A stretch of DNA of 64,000 bases from Mitsuaria sp. PDC51 (GCF_900113225.1 NZ_FOZE01000003.1:739375-803374), one strand, 5' to 3'. Positions 50,290 to 59,853 are shown, counted from the stretch's first letter. The notes: generated by a model from the sequence alone, not told the origin. Made by a program: numbers and translations.

Positions 50290-50832
50290 ATGACAACGAT
50301 CGATCGGATCCCCGGGAGGGACGCGGCGCGCTGGGGCGCCAAGGTGGCGCTCGCGCTGATGCTGGCCGCCTGCGGGGCGCCCGCGCCGCAGGCGCCGTCG
50401 CGGCCCCCGGCCCAGCCGCCGGCCGCGGCGCCGGCGCCCGAGGCCGTGGTGACGCCCGCCGCGCCGGTCGCGCGCCGCGGACTGCCGCTGCCCGCGCCGC
50501 GCGCGGTGAGCTCGCACGAGGCGCTGCGGCGCCAGGCGGCCGAGCGCATGGTGGCCGCCAACCCAGATGGCACCTACATGGGCGAGGTGCCGCCCCAGCT
50601 GCTGGCGATCCCGGTGCTGGAGATCGAGCTCAACCAGGACGGCTCCATCCGGCACATCCGCGTGCTGCGCAAGCCGAGCCAGGCCGAGGACACCATCGAG
50701 GTCGCCATCGCCGCCGTGCGCCGTGCCGCGCCTTTCGGCGACGTGAGCCGGCTGCCCAAGCCCTGGAAGTTCGTCGAGGTCTTCCTCTTCGACGACGACC
50801 GCCGCTTCAAGCCGCGCACGCTGGACGATTAA
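50290..50832 (+). CDS. lipoprotein with TonB-like C-terminal domain
   Basis: 180 residues from the ATG at 50290 with GGAG upstream. A lipobox, LALMLAAC28, marks signal peptidase II cleavage. A Pro/Ala linker (residues 30-75) is followed by a domain with IPVLEIELNQDGSIRHIRVLRKPSQAEDTIEVAIAAVRRAAPFG, typical of TonB/TolA C-terminal-like folds. The function is unknown. It stands between uvrC and pgsA and is probably co-transcribed with them. Confidence 0.75.
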   Translation: MTTIDRIPGRDAARWGAKVALALMLAACGAPAPQAPSRPPAQPPAAAPAPEAVVTPAAPVARRGLPLPAPRAVSSHEALRRQAAERMVAANPDGTYMGEVPPQLLAIPVLEIELNQDGSIRHIRVLRKPSQAEDTIEVAIAAVRRAAPFGDVSRLPKPWKFVEVFLFDDDRRFKPRTLDD

Positions 50833-50880
50833 GCGACAGCCGACGGTTCGCCGCCTGGAACCTGGGCCACAATGCCGCCC

Positions 50881-51447
50881 ATGTTCTGGACGCTGCCAAC
50901 CCTGCTGACCTGGGCCCGCATCGTGGCCATCCCGCTGATCGTCGGGGTGTTCCACCTGCAGATGACGCCCGCCCATCAAAACCTGCTGGCCACCGTCCTG
51001 TTCATCACGGTGGCCCTGACCGACTGGGCGGACGGCTACCTGGCGCGCAAGCTCAACCAGACCTCGTCCTTCGGCGCCTTCCTGGATCCGGTGGCCGACA
51101 AGTTCCTGGTCTGCGCGGCGCTGCTGGTGCTGCTGGAGCAGGGCCGCGTCGACGCGCTGGTGGCGCTGGTCATCGTGGGGCGGGAGATCGCCATCTCCGC
51201 GCTGCGCGAATGGATGGCGCAGATCGGCGCGTCGCGCTCGGTGGCCGTGCACATGCTGGGCAAGCTCAAGACCACGGTGCAGATGGTGGCCATCCCCTTC
51301 CTGCTCTTCAACGGCACGCTGTTCGGCGTGATCAACACCGCCGCGTGGGGCACCTGGCTGATCTACCTGGCCGCGGTGCTGACCATCTGGTCGATGGTCT
51401 ATTACCTGCAGAAGGCGCTGCCGGAGATCCGCGCCAAGGTGCGCTGA
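50881..51447 (+). CDS. pgsA: CDP-diacylglycerol-glycerol-3-phosphate 3-phosphatidyltransferase
   Basis: 188 residues from the ATG at 50881, preferred over 50872 because relatives open with a short M-x-N/L-PTLLT. The CDP-alcohol transferase signature DG-x2-AR-x8-G-x3-D-x3-D is complete in DWADGYLARKLNQTSSFGAF and LDPVADK. It makes phosphatidylglycerophosphate in the inner membrane. Position after uvrC is conserved in many proteobacteria. Confidence 0.95.
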   Translation: MFWTLPTLLTWARIVAIPLIVGVFHLQMTPAHQNLLATVLFITVALTDWADGYLARKLNQTSSFGAFLDPVADKFLVCAALLVLLEQGRVDALVALVIVGREIAISALREWMAQIGASRSVAVHMLGKLKTTVQMVAIPFLLFNGTLFGVINTAAWGTWLIYLAAVLTIWSMVYYLQKALPEIRAKVR

Positions 51448-51562
51448 GCCGTCCCCCCGCTTGTATCGGGACTTCCCCCTTGTCGGGGCCCGAGGGCAAT
51501 GCGTCTAGAATCCGCTTCCCGCGCCGTTCGGCGGCCTGGCAAACCAATGAGGGGGTACCTTC

Positions 51563-51835
51563 GTGAACAAGTCCGAATTGATCGAGCACATCGCCAAGCA
51601 GGCGGACATTTCCAAGGCCGCCGCGGGGCGTGCGCTGGAAGCCGTGATCGGCGGTGTGAAGACCACGCTCAAGAAGAACGGGACGGTGTCGCTGGTGGGC
51701 TTCGGCACCTTCAGCGTCACGAAGCGCGCCGCGCGCACCGGCCGCAACCCGCGCACGAACGAGGCGATCAAGATCAAGTCGGCGAAGGTGCCGAAGTTCC
51801 GTCCGGGCAAGGCCCTCAAGGACGCCGTGAACTGA
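51563..51835 (+). CDS. hupB: DNA-binding protein HU
   Basis: 90 residues from a GTG start with GAGGGGG upstream; no ATG is in frame nearby. The HU/IHF fold is clear: [75 protein letters not shown], with RNPRTNE in the DNA-binding arm. It is a nucleoid protein. tRNA-Val follows 9 bases after the stop and may share the transcript. Confidence 0.96.
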   Translation: MNKSELIEHIAKQADISKAAAGRALEAVIGGVKTTLKKNGTVSLVGFGTFSVTKRAARTGRNPRTNEAIKIKSAKVPKFRPGKALKDAVN

Positions 51836-51844
51836 CCAGTTCCC

Positions 51845-51920
51845 GGGCGCTTAGCTCAGTTGGTAGAGCGGCTCCTTTACACGGAGTAGGTCGGCGGTTC
51901 GAGACCGTCAGCGCCCACCA
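51845..51920 (+). tRNA. tRNA-Val (anticodon TAC)
   Basis: A full cloverleaf can be drawn: acceptor GGGCGCT/AGCGCCC, D-arm GCTC/GAGC, anticodon stem GCTCC/GGAGT with loop TTTACAC (TAC at 51878-51880), T-arm GGCGG-TTCGAGA-CCGTC, discriminator A and encoded CCA. It reads GUA and probably other Val codons by wobble. A hairpin terminator follows at 51947. Confidence 0.95.
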
Positions 51921-51946
51921 AACCCGAGGCTAGAATGCCGCGGCGC

Positions 51947-51970
51947 AAAGGCGAACCCCGGTTCGCCTTT
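51947..51970 (+). terminator. terminator after tRNA-Val
   Basis: AAAGGCGAAC (51947-51956), loop CCCG, GTTCGCCTTT (51961-51970), followed by GTCGT. A perfect 10-bp stem 26 bases behind the tRNA. Confidence 0.75.
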
Positions 51971-52067
51971 GTCGTATGTGACGCCGCCCGATGGGCGGCC
52001 AGACGCGAGGCCGGCCCCTGCACCGGCCCGTGCGCGTCGACCCTTCCGAGATGACCCGAGGTTGTTG

Positions 52068-53978
52068 ATGTTTGATTTCGTACGCAAGCACACGCGGCTG
52101 CTCCAGTTCCTGCTGCTGATCGTGATCCTGCCGTCCTTCGTGCTGGTGGGCGTGGAGGGCTACAGCCGCTTCATGGAGGGGGGCAACACCGCCGTGGCGA
52201 GCGTGGACGGCCACAAGATCACGCAGTCGGAATGGGACGCGGCGCTGCGCCAGCAGGTCGAGCGCATGCGCCAGCAGGCGCCGACGATGGACCCGAAGGT
52301 CTTCGACTCGCCGGAAGTGCGCAAGGACGTGCTGGAGAACCTGCTGCGCGAGCGCGTGCTGGCCGCGGTCGTGACCGACGAGCACCGCAACATCACCGAC
52401 GCGCAACTGGAGGAGATCGTCCGCACCGATCCCCAGCTGGCGCCGCTGCGCGGCCCGGAAGCCAAGCAGATCCTGGCCCAGCAGGGCCTGACGGTGGACG
52501 GCTTCCTGCAGCGCCTGCGCCAGGAGCTGCAGATGAACGGCGTGCTGGGCCCGATCGCGCAGAGCGCGCTGCCCACGCAGGCGAGCGCCGGCCTGGCCTT
52601 CGACGCGCTGCTGCAGCAGCGTGAGCTGCGTTTCCAGAACTTCGCCGCGAAGGACTTCGCCGCGACGCTGGTGCCCAAGGACGCGGACCTGGAGGCCTAC
52701 TACAAGGACCCCAAGGTCTCGGCCAGGTTCCAGCTGCCCGAAAGCGCCGACATCGAATACGTCGTGCTGGACGCCGCCGCGCTGCAGGGCGGGGTGACGG
52801 TCAGCGCCGACGACGTGCAGAAGTTCTACGAGCAGAACAAGGCGCGCTTCACCAGCGACGAGGAGCGCCGCGCCAGCCACATCCTGATCAAGGCCGGTGC
52901 CGACATGTCGGCGGCGGACAAGGCCAAGGCGAAGGCCAAGGCCGAGGCCCTGCTGGCCGAGGCGCGCAAGAACCCGGCCGGCTTCGCCGAACTGGCGAAG
53001 AAGAATTCGGAGGACCCGGGCTCGGCCGCGAATGGCGGCGACCTGGACTTCTTCGGCAAGGGCGCGATGGTCAAGCCTTTCGAGGACGCGGTGTACGCGC
53101 TGAAGAAGGGCGAGATCAGCAACGTGGTCCAGTCCGACTTTGGCTACCACGTGATCATGCTGACCGACCTGCGCGGCGGCCAGGTGCGCCCGTTCGAGAC
53201 GGTCAAGGGCGAGATCGAGTCCGAGCTGCGCAAGCAGCTGGCGCAGAAGCGCTACACGGAGATGGCCGAGGACTTCGGCAACACCGTGTATGAGCAGAGC
53301 GATTCGCTGAAGCCGGCGGCCGACAAGTTCAAGCTGACCATCCAGAAGGCGACGGTGCGCCGCAAGGCCGCGCCGGACGCGACCGGCCCGCTGGCCTCGG
53401 CCAAGCTGCTGGAGGCGGTGTTCGATGCCGACTCGCTGAAGAACAAGCGCAACACCTCGGCGATCGAGGCGGGCGGCAACCAGCTGGTGTCGGCGCGCGT
53501 GGTCGCGTACAACGCCGCGCGCGTGCCGGCGCTGGCCGAGGTCAAGGCGGCAGTCGCGGCGGCCTGGGTGCAGGACCAGTCGGCGGCGGCCGCGAAGAAG
53601 GCGGGCGAAGCGCGCCTGGCCGAACTGCAGAAGGGCGGCGACGCGAAGGGCCTGGGCGAGCCGGTGACGGTGTCGCGCGCCAAGCCGGGCGTGCTGCCGC
53701 AGAAGGCGCTGGACCAGGTCCTGCGCACGGATGCGTCCAAGCTGCCGGCCTATGCGGGCGTGGACGTCGGCGATGGCAGCTACCTGGTCGTCAAGATCGA
53801 GAAGGTGCTGCCGCGCGATCCGGCGCTGATCGATCCCAAGCGCGCGGCCGAGCAGTACGCGCGGGCGTGGAGCGCCGCCGAGATGGCGGGCTACTACAAC
53901 GTGCTGAAGAGCGAGTACAAGGCCACGATCAAGCCGTCGGCGCTGGCGGCGACGGCGGCCTCGGCGCCGACGAACTGA
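52068..53978 (+). CDS. ppiD: PpiD/SurA-type periplasmic peptidyl-prolyl isomerase
   Basis: 636 residues from the ATG at 52068 with GAGGT upstream. One N-terminal membrane anchor (LLQFLLLIVILPSFVLVGV) is followed by a SurA_N-like chaperone region (about 45-240), then a parvulin domain (about 260-370: RRASHILIKAG, FAELAKKNSEDPGSAANGGDLDFFGKG, VVQSDFGYHVIMLTD), and a second, degenerate parvulin-like part. It helps fold outer-membrane proteins as they leave the Sec channel. It follows HU/tRNA-Val; in E. coli ppiD also follows hupB. Confidence 0.93.
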   Translation: MFDFVRKHTRLLQFLLLIVILPSFVLVGVEGYSRFMEGGNTAVASVDGHKITQSEWDAALRQQVERMRQQAPTMDPKVFDSPEVRKDVLENLLRERVLAAVVTDEHRNITDAQLEEIVRTDPQLAPLRGPEAKQILAQQGLTVDGFLQRLRQELQMNGVLGPIAQSALPTQASAGLAFDALLQQRELRFQNFAAKDFAATLVPKDADLEAYYKDPKVSARFQLPESADIEYVVLDAAALQGGVTVSADDVQKFYEQNKARFTSDEERRASHILIKAGADMSAADKAKAKAKAEALLAEARKNPAGFAELAKKNSEDPGSAANGGDLDFFGKGAMVKPFEDAVYALKKGEISNVVQSDFGYHVIMLTDLRGGQVRPFETVKGEIESELRKQLAQKRYTEMAEDFGNTVYEQSDSLKPAADKFKLTIQKATVRRKAAPDATGPLASAKLLEAVFDADSLKNKRNTSAIEAGGNQLVSARVVAYNAARVPALAEVKAAVAAAWVQDQSAAAAKKAGEARLAELQKGGDAKGLGEPVTVSRAKPGVLPQKALDQVLRTDASKLPAYAGVDVGDGSYLVVKIEKVLPRDPALIDPKRAAEQYARAWSAAEMAGYYNVLKSEYKATIKPSALAATAASAPTN

Positions 53979-54050
53979 GGGCGTCGCGCTGAATGAAGCG
54001 GGGTGGCACTCGCGCGATTCGAATGATTTTCAAAAGAATCGCAGAAAGTG

Positions 54051-54080
54051 CTTCCCACAGAGGAGAAATTCAGCCATAAT
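54051..54080 (+). promoter_or_regulatory. probable tRNA-His promoter
   Basis: CATAAT (54075-54080) is a good -10 element. With an 18-base spacer the -35 is CTTCCC (54051-54056), a weak match. Transcription would start about 7 bases before the mature tRNA. Confidence 0.45.
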
Positions 54081-54093
54081 CTAAGGCTTCTCC

Positions 54094-54170
54094 GGTGGCT
54101 GTAGCTCAGTTGGTAGAGTCCCAGATTGTGATTCTGGTTGTCGTGGGTTCGAGTCCCATCAGCCACCCCA
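54094..54170 (+). tRNA. tRNA-His (anticodon GTG)
   Basis: Acceptor GTGGCTG/CAGCCAC with the extra G-1 (54094) opposite discriminator C73, the identity mark of tRNA-His. Anticodon loop TTGTGAT with GTG at 54128-54130; T-arm GTGGG-TTCGAGT-CCCAT; encoded CCA. A strong terminator follows at 54182. Confidence 0.96.
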
Positions 54171-54181
54171 CCGAATAGAAG

Positions 54182-54217
54182 AAAACGCCCGCAAGACGCA
54201 AGTCCTGCGGGCGTTTT
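54182..54217 (+). terminator. intrinsic terminator after tRNA-His
   Basis: AAAACGCCCGCA (54182-54193) and TGCGGGCGTTTT (54206-54217) form a perfect 12-bp stem with a T-rich tail, 12 bases after the tRNA. Confidence 0.88.
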
Positions 54218-54236
54218 GTTTTGTGCTCGTCATTCC

Positions 54237-54749
54237 GTGAATTCCATTCCGCTTCGAAGACTGCTGGCATTCCTGCTCGTCGTCGTGCTTGGCATGACGG
54301 CCATCGTCGCGTTTCTCCACGTCTCGCGATCGGAGTCATTCCGGCTTCGCAAGGTTCATTTGATTCAATCCAACTGGATCGAGATCCAAACGACCTTCGG
54401 AAAAGGCAAGGGCAGCCGTGCTCGTGCGCTCGAGGTCCTCGCGGTCGACGGCCAGCACGCGTTGCGGATCGTCGACCGTGACCTGGAACGGGCGCAGGCC
54501 TTCGTCGACCGGCACGCCCCTGGCGCCGAAATCGAGGTGTGGCGCTCCCCGGACGGCAGCCAGCTGCACGCGCCGGAGCTCGCCGACCTGGCGCCCTACG
54601 GTTTGGGACTGTTCATTGCCCTCGTGCCGGTCGCGATGCTGTCGGCACTGCTGACGCTTCGGACGAAGCCGCGGCCGGCGATACAGCGGGCTGCGGCCTG
54701 GATTACCAGGCGTCGTCCTTGTCGCGCTGGATCAGCTCCTCCTCGCTGA
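54237..54749 (+). CDS. small two-helix membrane protein, function unknown
   Basis: 170 residues from a GTG at 54237; the longer frame would start inside tRNA-His and cross its terminator. Hydrophobic helices at about 7-26 (LLAFLLVVVLGMTAIVAFLH) and 125-142 (GLGLFIALVPVAMLSALLTL) flank a soluble middle segment with IEIQTTFGKGKGSRARALEVL and AEIEVWRSPDGS. The layout recalls DUF3592-type proteins, but the match is loose. Its 3' end overlaps the small minus-strand gene at 54703-54852. Confidence 0.5.
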   Translation: MNSIPLRRLLAFLLVVVLGMTAIVAFLHVSRSESFRLRKVHLIQSNWIEIQTTFGKGKGSRARALEVLAVDGQHALRIVDRDLERAQAFVDRHAPGAEIEVWRSPDGSQLHAPELADLAPYGLGLFIALVPVAMLSALLTLRTKPRPAIQRAAAWITRRRPCRAGSAPPR

Positions 54750-54852
54750 GCTTCAGGTCATGTCGCGCCGCGCGACGCACGCTCAACGCCAACAGGCCGA
54801 TCAACACGACGGCCGCTCCACCGCACACGAGCAACGCGCTCCATCCCGACAT
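54703..54852 (-). CDS. 49-residue single-pass membrane protein
   Basis: The ATG at 54852 follows AGGTGAGGG and opens a 49-codon frame: a hydrophobic helix (LLVCGGAAVVLIGLLALSV, about 7-25), then RRAARHD and an acidic tail with LSEEELIQRDKDDAW. One membrane pass with a charged cytoplasmic tail and a good ribosome site argue for a real small protein. It is antisense to the last 47 bases of the preceding gene. Not recognised. Confidence 0.5.
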   Translation of the reverse strand: MSGWSALLVCGGAAVVLIGLLALSVRRAARHDLKLSEEELIQRDKDDAW

Positions 54853-55203
54853 ACGTCCATCCCTCACCTTGTTGTGCGGAGGAATGTAGCGGAGGCATCA
54901 GCGGGGCGTGATCGCCAATTCAGGGGGATGCTCCGCGCTCCGCACTTCGTGTGGCGCGGCTGCATCTTGCGGAATTACGCCCTCGCTTCGGCGCCCCGAT
55001 GCCGCGGGCGCGCGAAGTCGCTCATCAACGCTTCATTGAAGTGAAATTCGCGCTCGCATGACGACTTCCTGAGGCTTGCGCGACCCGCGCTTGACCCCCT
55101 CTTGATCTGGCTAACAGCCCGATACCAAACGCCATTTCGAGGGTCAACGACTGGCACCCACCCCCCGTTGGCGGGACATCACAGCCACCCTGGATGTCCC
55201 TCC
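54853..55203 (+). other. gene-free stretch before the YXWGXW-like lipoprotein
   Basis: 351 bases with no convincing frame. It should hold the promoters of the small minus-strand gene and of the plus-strand lipoprotein. TTGACC (55091-55096) and CTTGATCTGGCTAACA nearby give possible -35 sequences, but no convincing -10. Nothing else was recognised. Confidence 0.4.
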
Positions 55204-56745
55204 ATGCGCATCTCCTTCCGTCTCACCGCGCTGGCGACCGCGGCGCTCGCCACGCTCCTCGCCGGATGCGTCGCGCCGTCGCACACCGTCGTCCATGCCG
55301 ATGCCTCCTACCGCGTCGCGCCGGTCTGGACACCGCCCCCTCCGGAACCCGTCATCAGCGTCCAGGTCGAACCGCCGCTGGTGCAGCCGGCGCCCGTCCT
55401 CGTCGACGTCGCGCCGCCGCCGATGCTGGTGGAAGTGCCGCCGCCCCAGCCTTATCCCGGTGCCGTCTGGACCGGCGGTTATTGGGGCTGGCAAGGCCGC
55501 TGGGTCTGGTGCGCGGGGCGGTGGGCATCGCCGCCGCGCACCGACGACGTCTGGGTCCAGCCCTATTACGAGCATCGCGATGGCGCCGTCGTGTTCGTCT
55601 CCGGCTTCTGGGCGGCGCGCGGCGTGGCCTTCGTGCCGCCGCCGCCGGGACTGCATCTCTCGATCCAGGTCTCGATCGGCGGAGGGGCCCGCCCCGTCGG
55701 CCCGATGGGCGTGTTCGTGCCGCCGCCGCCCGGGTCGCGCCCGGGCCTCATCGTGCCGGCGCCGATCGGCACGCCGCCGGCGGTCGTCGTCAGCGCGCCG
55801 CCGGTGACCAACATCGGCATGCGCATCCAGAACAACACCACGCAGATCAACCACACGGTCATCAACAACACGGTGAACAACACGACGAACGTCAACAACG
55901 TTCGCAATGTCACCAACATCACCAACGTCACGATCGTGGCGCCGCCCGGATCGACCGCCGACGGCAAGGCCTTCCATGGCGATGTGCCCGCGGCCTCGCA
56001 CCTGGCCGCGGCCATGCCGACCTTCGGGCATGTCCGCGCGGCCACGCCGCCGCCCGTGAGCACGCCGCCGCTGCCCAATGCCAACGGCGGACATCCTGCC
56101 GCCTTCGGGGCGGCGCCACAGGCCATGCCGACCTCGGCGTCAACGCCGATGCCACCGGGCCATCCGGCACCGCCGCTGGCAGCGACCGGCCTGCCGCCAT
56201 CAACGCGGCCGACATCGGATCCCGCCGCCCTGCAGCATGAGCGCGACCTGCAATTGCTGGAACGTCAGCAGCAAGAGCACCAGCAACAAGAACGCCTGCT
56301 GCAGGAGCGCCAACAGCAAGAACGCCAACAGCAGGAGCGTCTTCAGCAGGAGCGTCAGCAACAGGAGCGTCAGCAGCAAGAGCGTCAGCAACAGGAGCGT
56401 CAGCAGCAAGAGCGCCAACAGCAGTGGGGCCAGCAACAGGCGCATCAACAGCAAGAGCAGCAGCAACGCGAGCGGCAGTTGCAGGAGCAGCGTCAGCAGC
56501 AGCAGCAACAGCGCCAGCAATGGGAACGGGCGCAAGCGCGCGAGCAGGGCCGCGAGGACGCACGCGACGGCAACGCGGCGCCGCATCGCCCGCCGGCCAG
56601 CGCGCCGTCGCGCGAGGCCGGTCGCCCGGACGATCACCGCCGCGATGCCCGCGACGCCGAACGGGCGCACGCCCACGGGCAGGACCGGTCGCGTGAGCAG
56701 GAACGAGAGAAGGAGAAGGAAAAGGAGAAGGACCGCGACCGCTGA
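55204..56745 (+). CDS. lipoprotein with YXWGXW-type domain and long Gln-rich repeat tail
   Basis: 513 residues. Signal peptide with lipobox LLAGC22. The segment VWTGGYWGWQGRWVWCAGRWASPP and later VQPYYEHRDGAVVFVSGFWAARG resemble YXWGXW repeats of surface proteins. Residues about 218-255 are Asn/Thr/Val-rich (NNTTQINHTVINNTV), like a beta-helical spacer. From about 350 to 440 the chain is an (E/Q)RQQQ tandem repeat, likely a long charged helix, and it ends in EREKEKEKEKDRDR. It is probably an outer-membrane lipoprotein with a stalk; the function is unknown. Confidence 0.65.
   Translation: MRISFRLTALATAALATLLAGCVAPSHTVVHADASYRVAPVWTPPPPEPVISVQVEPPLVQPAPVLVDVAPPPMLVEVPPPQPYPGAVWTGGYWGWQGRWVWCAGRWASPPRTDDVWVQPYYEHRDGAVVFVSGFWAARGVAFVPPPPGLHLSIQVSIGGGARPVGPMGVFVPPPPGSRPGLIVPAPIGTPPAVVVSAPPVTNIGMRIQNNTTQINHTVINNTVNNTTNVNNVRNVTNITNVTIVAPPGSTADGKAFHGDVPAASHLAAAMPTFGHVRAATPPPVSTPPLPNANGGHPAAFGAAPQAMPTSASTPMPPGHPAPPLAATGLPPSTRPTSDPAALQHERDLQLLERQQQEHQQQERLLQERQQQERQQQERLQQERQQQERQQQERQQQERQQQERQQQWGQQQAHQQQEQQQRERQLQEQRQQQQQQRQQWERAQAREQGREDARDGNAAPHRPPASAPSREAGRPDDHRRDARDAERAHAHGQDRSREQEREKEKEKEKDRDR
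56263..56425 (+). repeat. 15-bp tandem repeats coding for QQERQ units
   Basis: Units of the form CAGCAGCAAGAGCGT and CAGCAACAGGAGCGT alternate with small changes through this stretch, all in frame. Repeat number is likely to vary between strains by slippage. Confidence 0.8.
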
Positions 56746-56775
56746 CGCGCCGGCGGCTCCCTAGAATCGCGCCGC

Positions 56776-58403
56776 ATGTACCGACTCCGACTCACGCTCG
56801 CGCTGTCCGCCATGCTGGCGCTGGTCTGCCTCCAGGCCGGCTTCGTCTACCTGGGCACGGTGCGCGTGGATGGCTACGCGCGCCACAGCCGCCTGACCAG
56901 CGACCTGTTGTCGGAGTTGCTGGACCTCTCCGCCAACAAGCAGCGCCTGCGCAACTGGGCCGCCCAGCAGGTGATGGGGGCCGGCGCCACCGATGCCGCG
57001 CGCGAGCGCCTGCTCGATGCGATGGATGCCAGCGTGCGGCGCCTGGACGAGGTGACGCGCCGCCATCTCGAGTCCTGGCAGGACATCGCCGAGCGCGACG
57101 GCGTCCCCGTCCCGGCGGAGGCCACGCAGCTGGTGGACATCAGCGCGCTGCTCGGCGAGAGCCTCGTCGAGTTGCGGCGCCAGCTGCGCGCGCTGACGCC
57201 GCACCAGGACCGGGAAGGCTTCGAGGCCGTCTGGCGCCAGCTCAACCAGGTCTTCGACATGACCCACGGTCGCGACCTGCGCGACCTGCTCAACGGCGCG
57301 ATCGAGAGTCAGCGCAAGGCGGTCCCGATCGCCCGCGCCGCCACCGAGCAGGGCATCGAACGGCTGCGGCTGCAGGCGGTGGCGATGGTCGGCATCACCT
57401 TCGCGCTCGCGGTCCTGCTCAGCCTGCACCTGAGCCGGCGCCTGAAGCGGCCGCTGGATGCGCTGCTCGAGGGCGCCCAGGCGGTGCAGGCCGGTCGGCT
57501 CGATCACCGCATCCCCGTCGGCAGCGGCGACGAGTTCGACCATGTCGCCCGGCGCTTCAACGCGATGGCCCAGGAGGTCCAGCAGCACCGCGAGGCCGCC
57601 GAGGCCGTGCGGCGCGGCCTGGAGGACGAGGTGCGCGCCCGCACCGGCGAACTCGAGCGCGCGCATCAGTCGCTGCAGCAGCTGGACCACCGCCGGCGGC
57701 AGCTCTTCGCCGACCTCGGCCACGAGCTGCGCACGCCCGCGACGGTGATCCGCGGCGAGGCCGACGTCGCGCTGCGCGCGGCCGCGCTGCCGGTCGAGGA
57801 CTACCGGCTGGCGCTCCAGCGCATCGTCGCCGCCGTCAAGCAGCTGACCGGCCTGGTGGACGACCTGCTGCTGATCGCGCGGGCCGAGGCGAACGAGCTC
57901 GACATCGCGCGCGACTGGCTGCCGCTGGGGACGCTGCTGGACGGCGCGATCGCGCAGGCGAGGGCGCTGGCCGCGGTCCATCGCCTGACGCTGGCGGTGG
58001 ACGCGGTGCCCGATGGCATCGACGTGCATGTCGACGAGACCCGGCTGCGCCAGGCGCTGGTCATCGTGATCGACAACGCGATCCGCTACTCCCGCCCGGA
58101 CAGCACGGTGCACGTCGCCTGGACCGCCGGCGAGGGCCGGCACCGGATCAGCGTGATCGACACCGGCATCGGCATTCCCGAGGACGAGCTGCCGCTGGTG
58201 TTCGAGCGCTTCATGCGCGGGCGGCTGGCCCGCGACCATCGCGCCGACGGCACCGGCATCGGCTTGTCGATCGCCCGGTCCATCCTGGCCGCGCACGGCG
58301 GCGCGCTCGAGATCGAGAGCCGCGTCGGCGCCGGCACCACCGTCCACCTCATCTTTCCCGACTCCCACGACGCGCCGCTGGTGACAGCCGGTGCCCACGA
58401 CGA

Positions 58404-58407
<4 letters not shown>
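56776..58407 (+). CDS. sensor histidine kinase
   Basis: 543 residues. TM1 at about 7-29, a periplasmic helical sensor region (30-195), TM2 (about 197-217: AVAMVGITFALAVLLSLHLS), HAMP (about 218-270), then HisKA with H316 in LGHELRTPATVI and HATPase boxes VIDNAIRYSRP, DTGIGIPEDEL and GTGIGLSIA. A classical EnvZ-type kinase. Its stop overlaps the response-regulator start (ATGA). The signal is unknown; the sensor has no recognised domain. Confidence 0.94.
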
Positions 58408-59093
<686 letters not shown>

Positions 59094-59100
59094 CCGGCCC

Positions 59101-59161
59101 GTTCATCTGCGGTTCATCTGGATCGCCGCTTCGGTTCATCTTCCGTGCGGCTCGGGTTCAT
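59101..59161. promoter_or_regulatory. phased GTTCAT repeats, probable response-regulator binding site
   Basis: GTTCAT occurs at 59101, 59112, 59134 and 59156, spaced by exactly 11, 22 and 22 bases, i.e. one or two helical turns. The first three read GTTCATCT. The array lies 8 bases after the response-regulator gene and about 90 upstream of the SnoaL-like gene. OmpR-family dimers bind direct repeats with 10-11 bp period. Confidence 0.6.
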
Positions 59162-59251
59162 GCGGGCTTTCCAGAATCGATCCTGCGCCGGGTCTTCCGG
59201 CGTGGCGCCGAGCAGGCGCTTCTCTCAACGATCGATCTGGAGCCTTCCTAC

Positions 59252-59794
59252 ATGACCGTCACCGCCCATCTCCGCGATGCCTCCGCTGTCCGCTCGAGCC
59301 CGGGGTCGCTGTCCCGCGCCCGCTGGGTGCCCACGCTGGCCGCGCTGATGCTCGGCGCCGCCGCCGGCACCGCCTCGGCCCAGGACCGGGCCGCGTCCAC
59401 CGCCAGCTGCGTTGCCGCGGACCGGGCGCAGATCGCGGCGCTCTTCGACCGCTGGAATGCGTCGCTGGCCACCGGCAGTCCCGATCGCGTCACCGCCAAC
59501 TACGCGCCCGATGCCGTGCTGCTGCCCACCGTCACCAATGAGCCGCGCACCACGCCGGCCGAGATCCGTGACTACTTCGTGAAGTTCCTGAAGAACAAGC
59601 CGCAAGGAACGATCGACAAGCGCGTCATCAAGATCGACTGCAATGTCGCGCAGGACGTCGGCACCTACACCTTCCGCTTCGCCGACGGCAGCTCGGTCAA
59701 GGCGCGCTACACCTACGTGTACCAGTGGCGCGACGGGCAATGGCTGATCGCGCATCACCACTCGTCGGCGATGCCCGAGGCGACGCGTCCCTGA
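59252..59794 (+). CDS. exported SnoaL-like / CaMKII-association-domain protein
   Basis: 180 residues. A long N-region (25 residues) precedes the signal core LAALMLGAAAGTASAQ. The mature protein is one NTF2-like fold: AQIAALFDRWNASLATGSPDRVTANYAPDAVLLPT, the middle PAEIRDYFVKFLKNKPQG and the closing YTYVYQWRDGQWLIAHHHSSAMPE, the pattern of CaMKII_AD/DUF4440 proteins. Such exported forms have no known substrate. Its location behind the phased repeats suggests control by the two-component system. Confidence 0.8.
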   Translation: MTVTAHLRDASAVRSSPGSLSRARWVPTLAALMLGAAAGTASAQDRAASTASCVAADRAQIAALFDRWNASLATGSPDRVTANYAPDAVLLPTVTNEPRTTPAEIRDYFVKFLKNKPQGTIDKRVIKIDCNVAQDVGTYTFRFADGSSVKARYTYVYQWRDGQWLIAHHHSSAMPEATRP

Positions 59795-59801
59795 TCGACG
59801 A

Positions 59802-59818
59802 GCCCGTGATCAACGGGC
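59802..59818. terminator. short hairpin between convergent genes
   Basis: GCCCGT (59802-59807), loop GATCA, ACGGGC (59813-59818). A small 6-bp stem after the SnoaL-like gene and 36 bases from the end of the subtilase gene. No T-run; weak call. Confidence 0.35.
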
Positions 59819-59853
59819 CTTGAGCGGCGCGGCGCCTCGCGCGGCGAGTGCGC

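Noticed and set aside
56263..56425. CRISPR-like repeat array
   Set aside because: Units are 15 bp, directly adjacent without spacers, and in frame within a lipoprotein gene.
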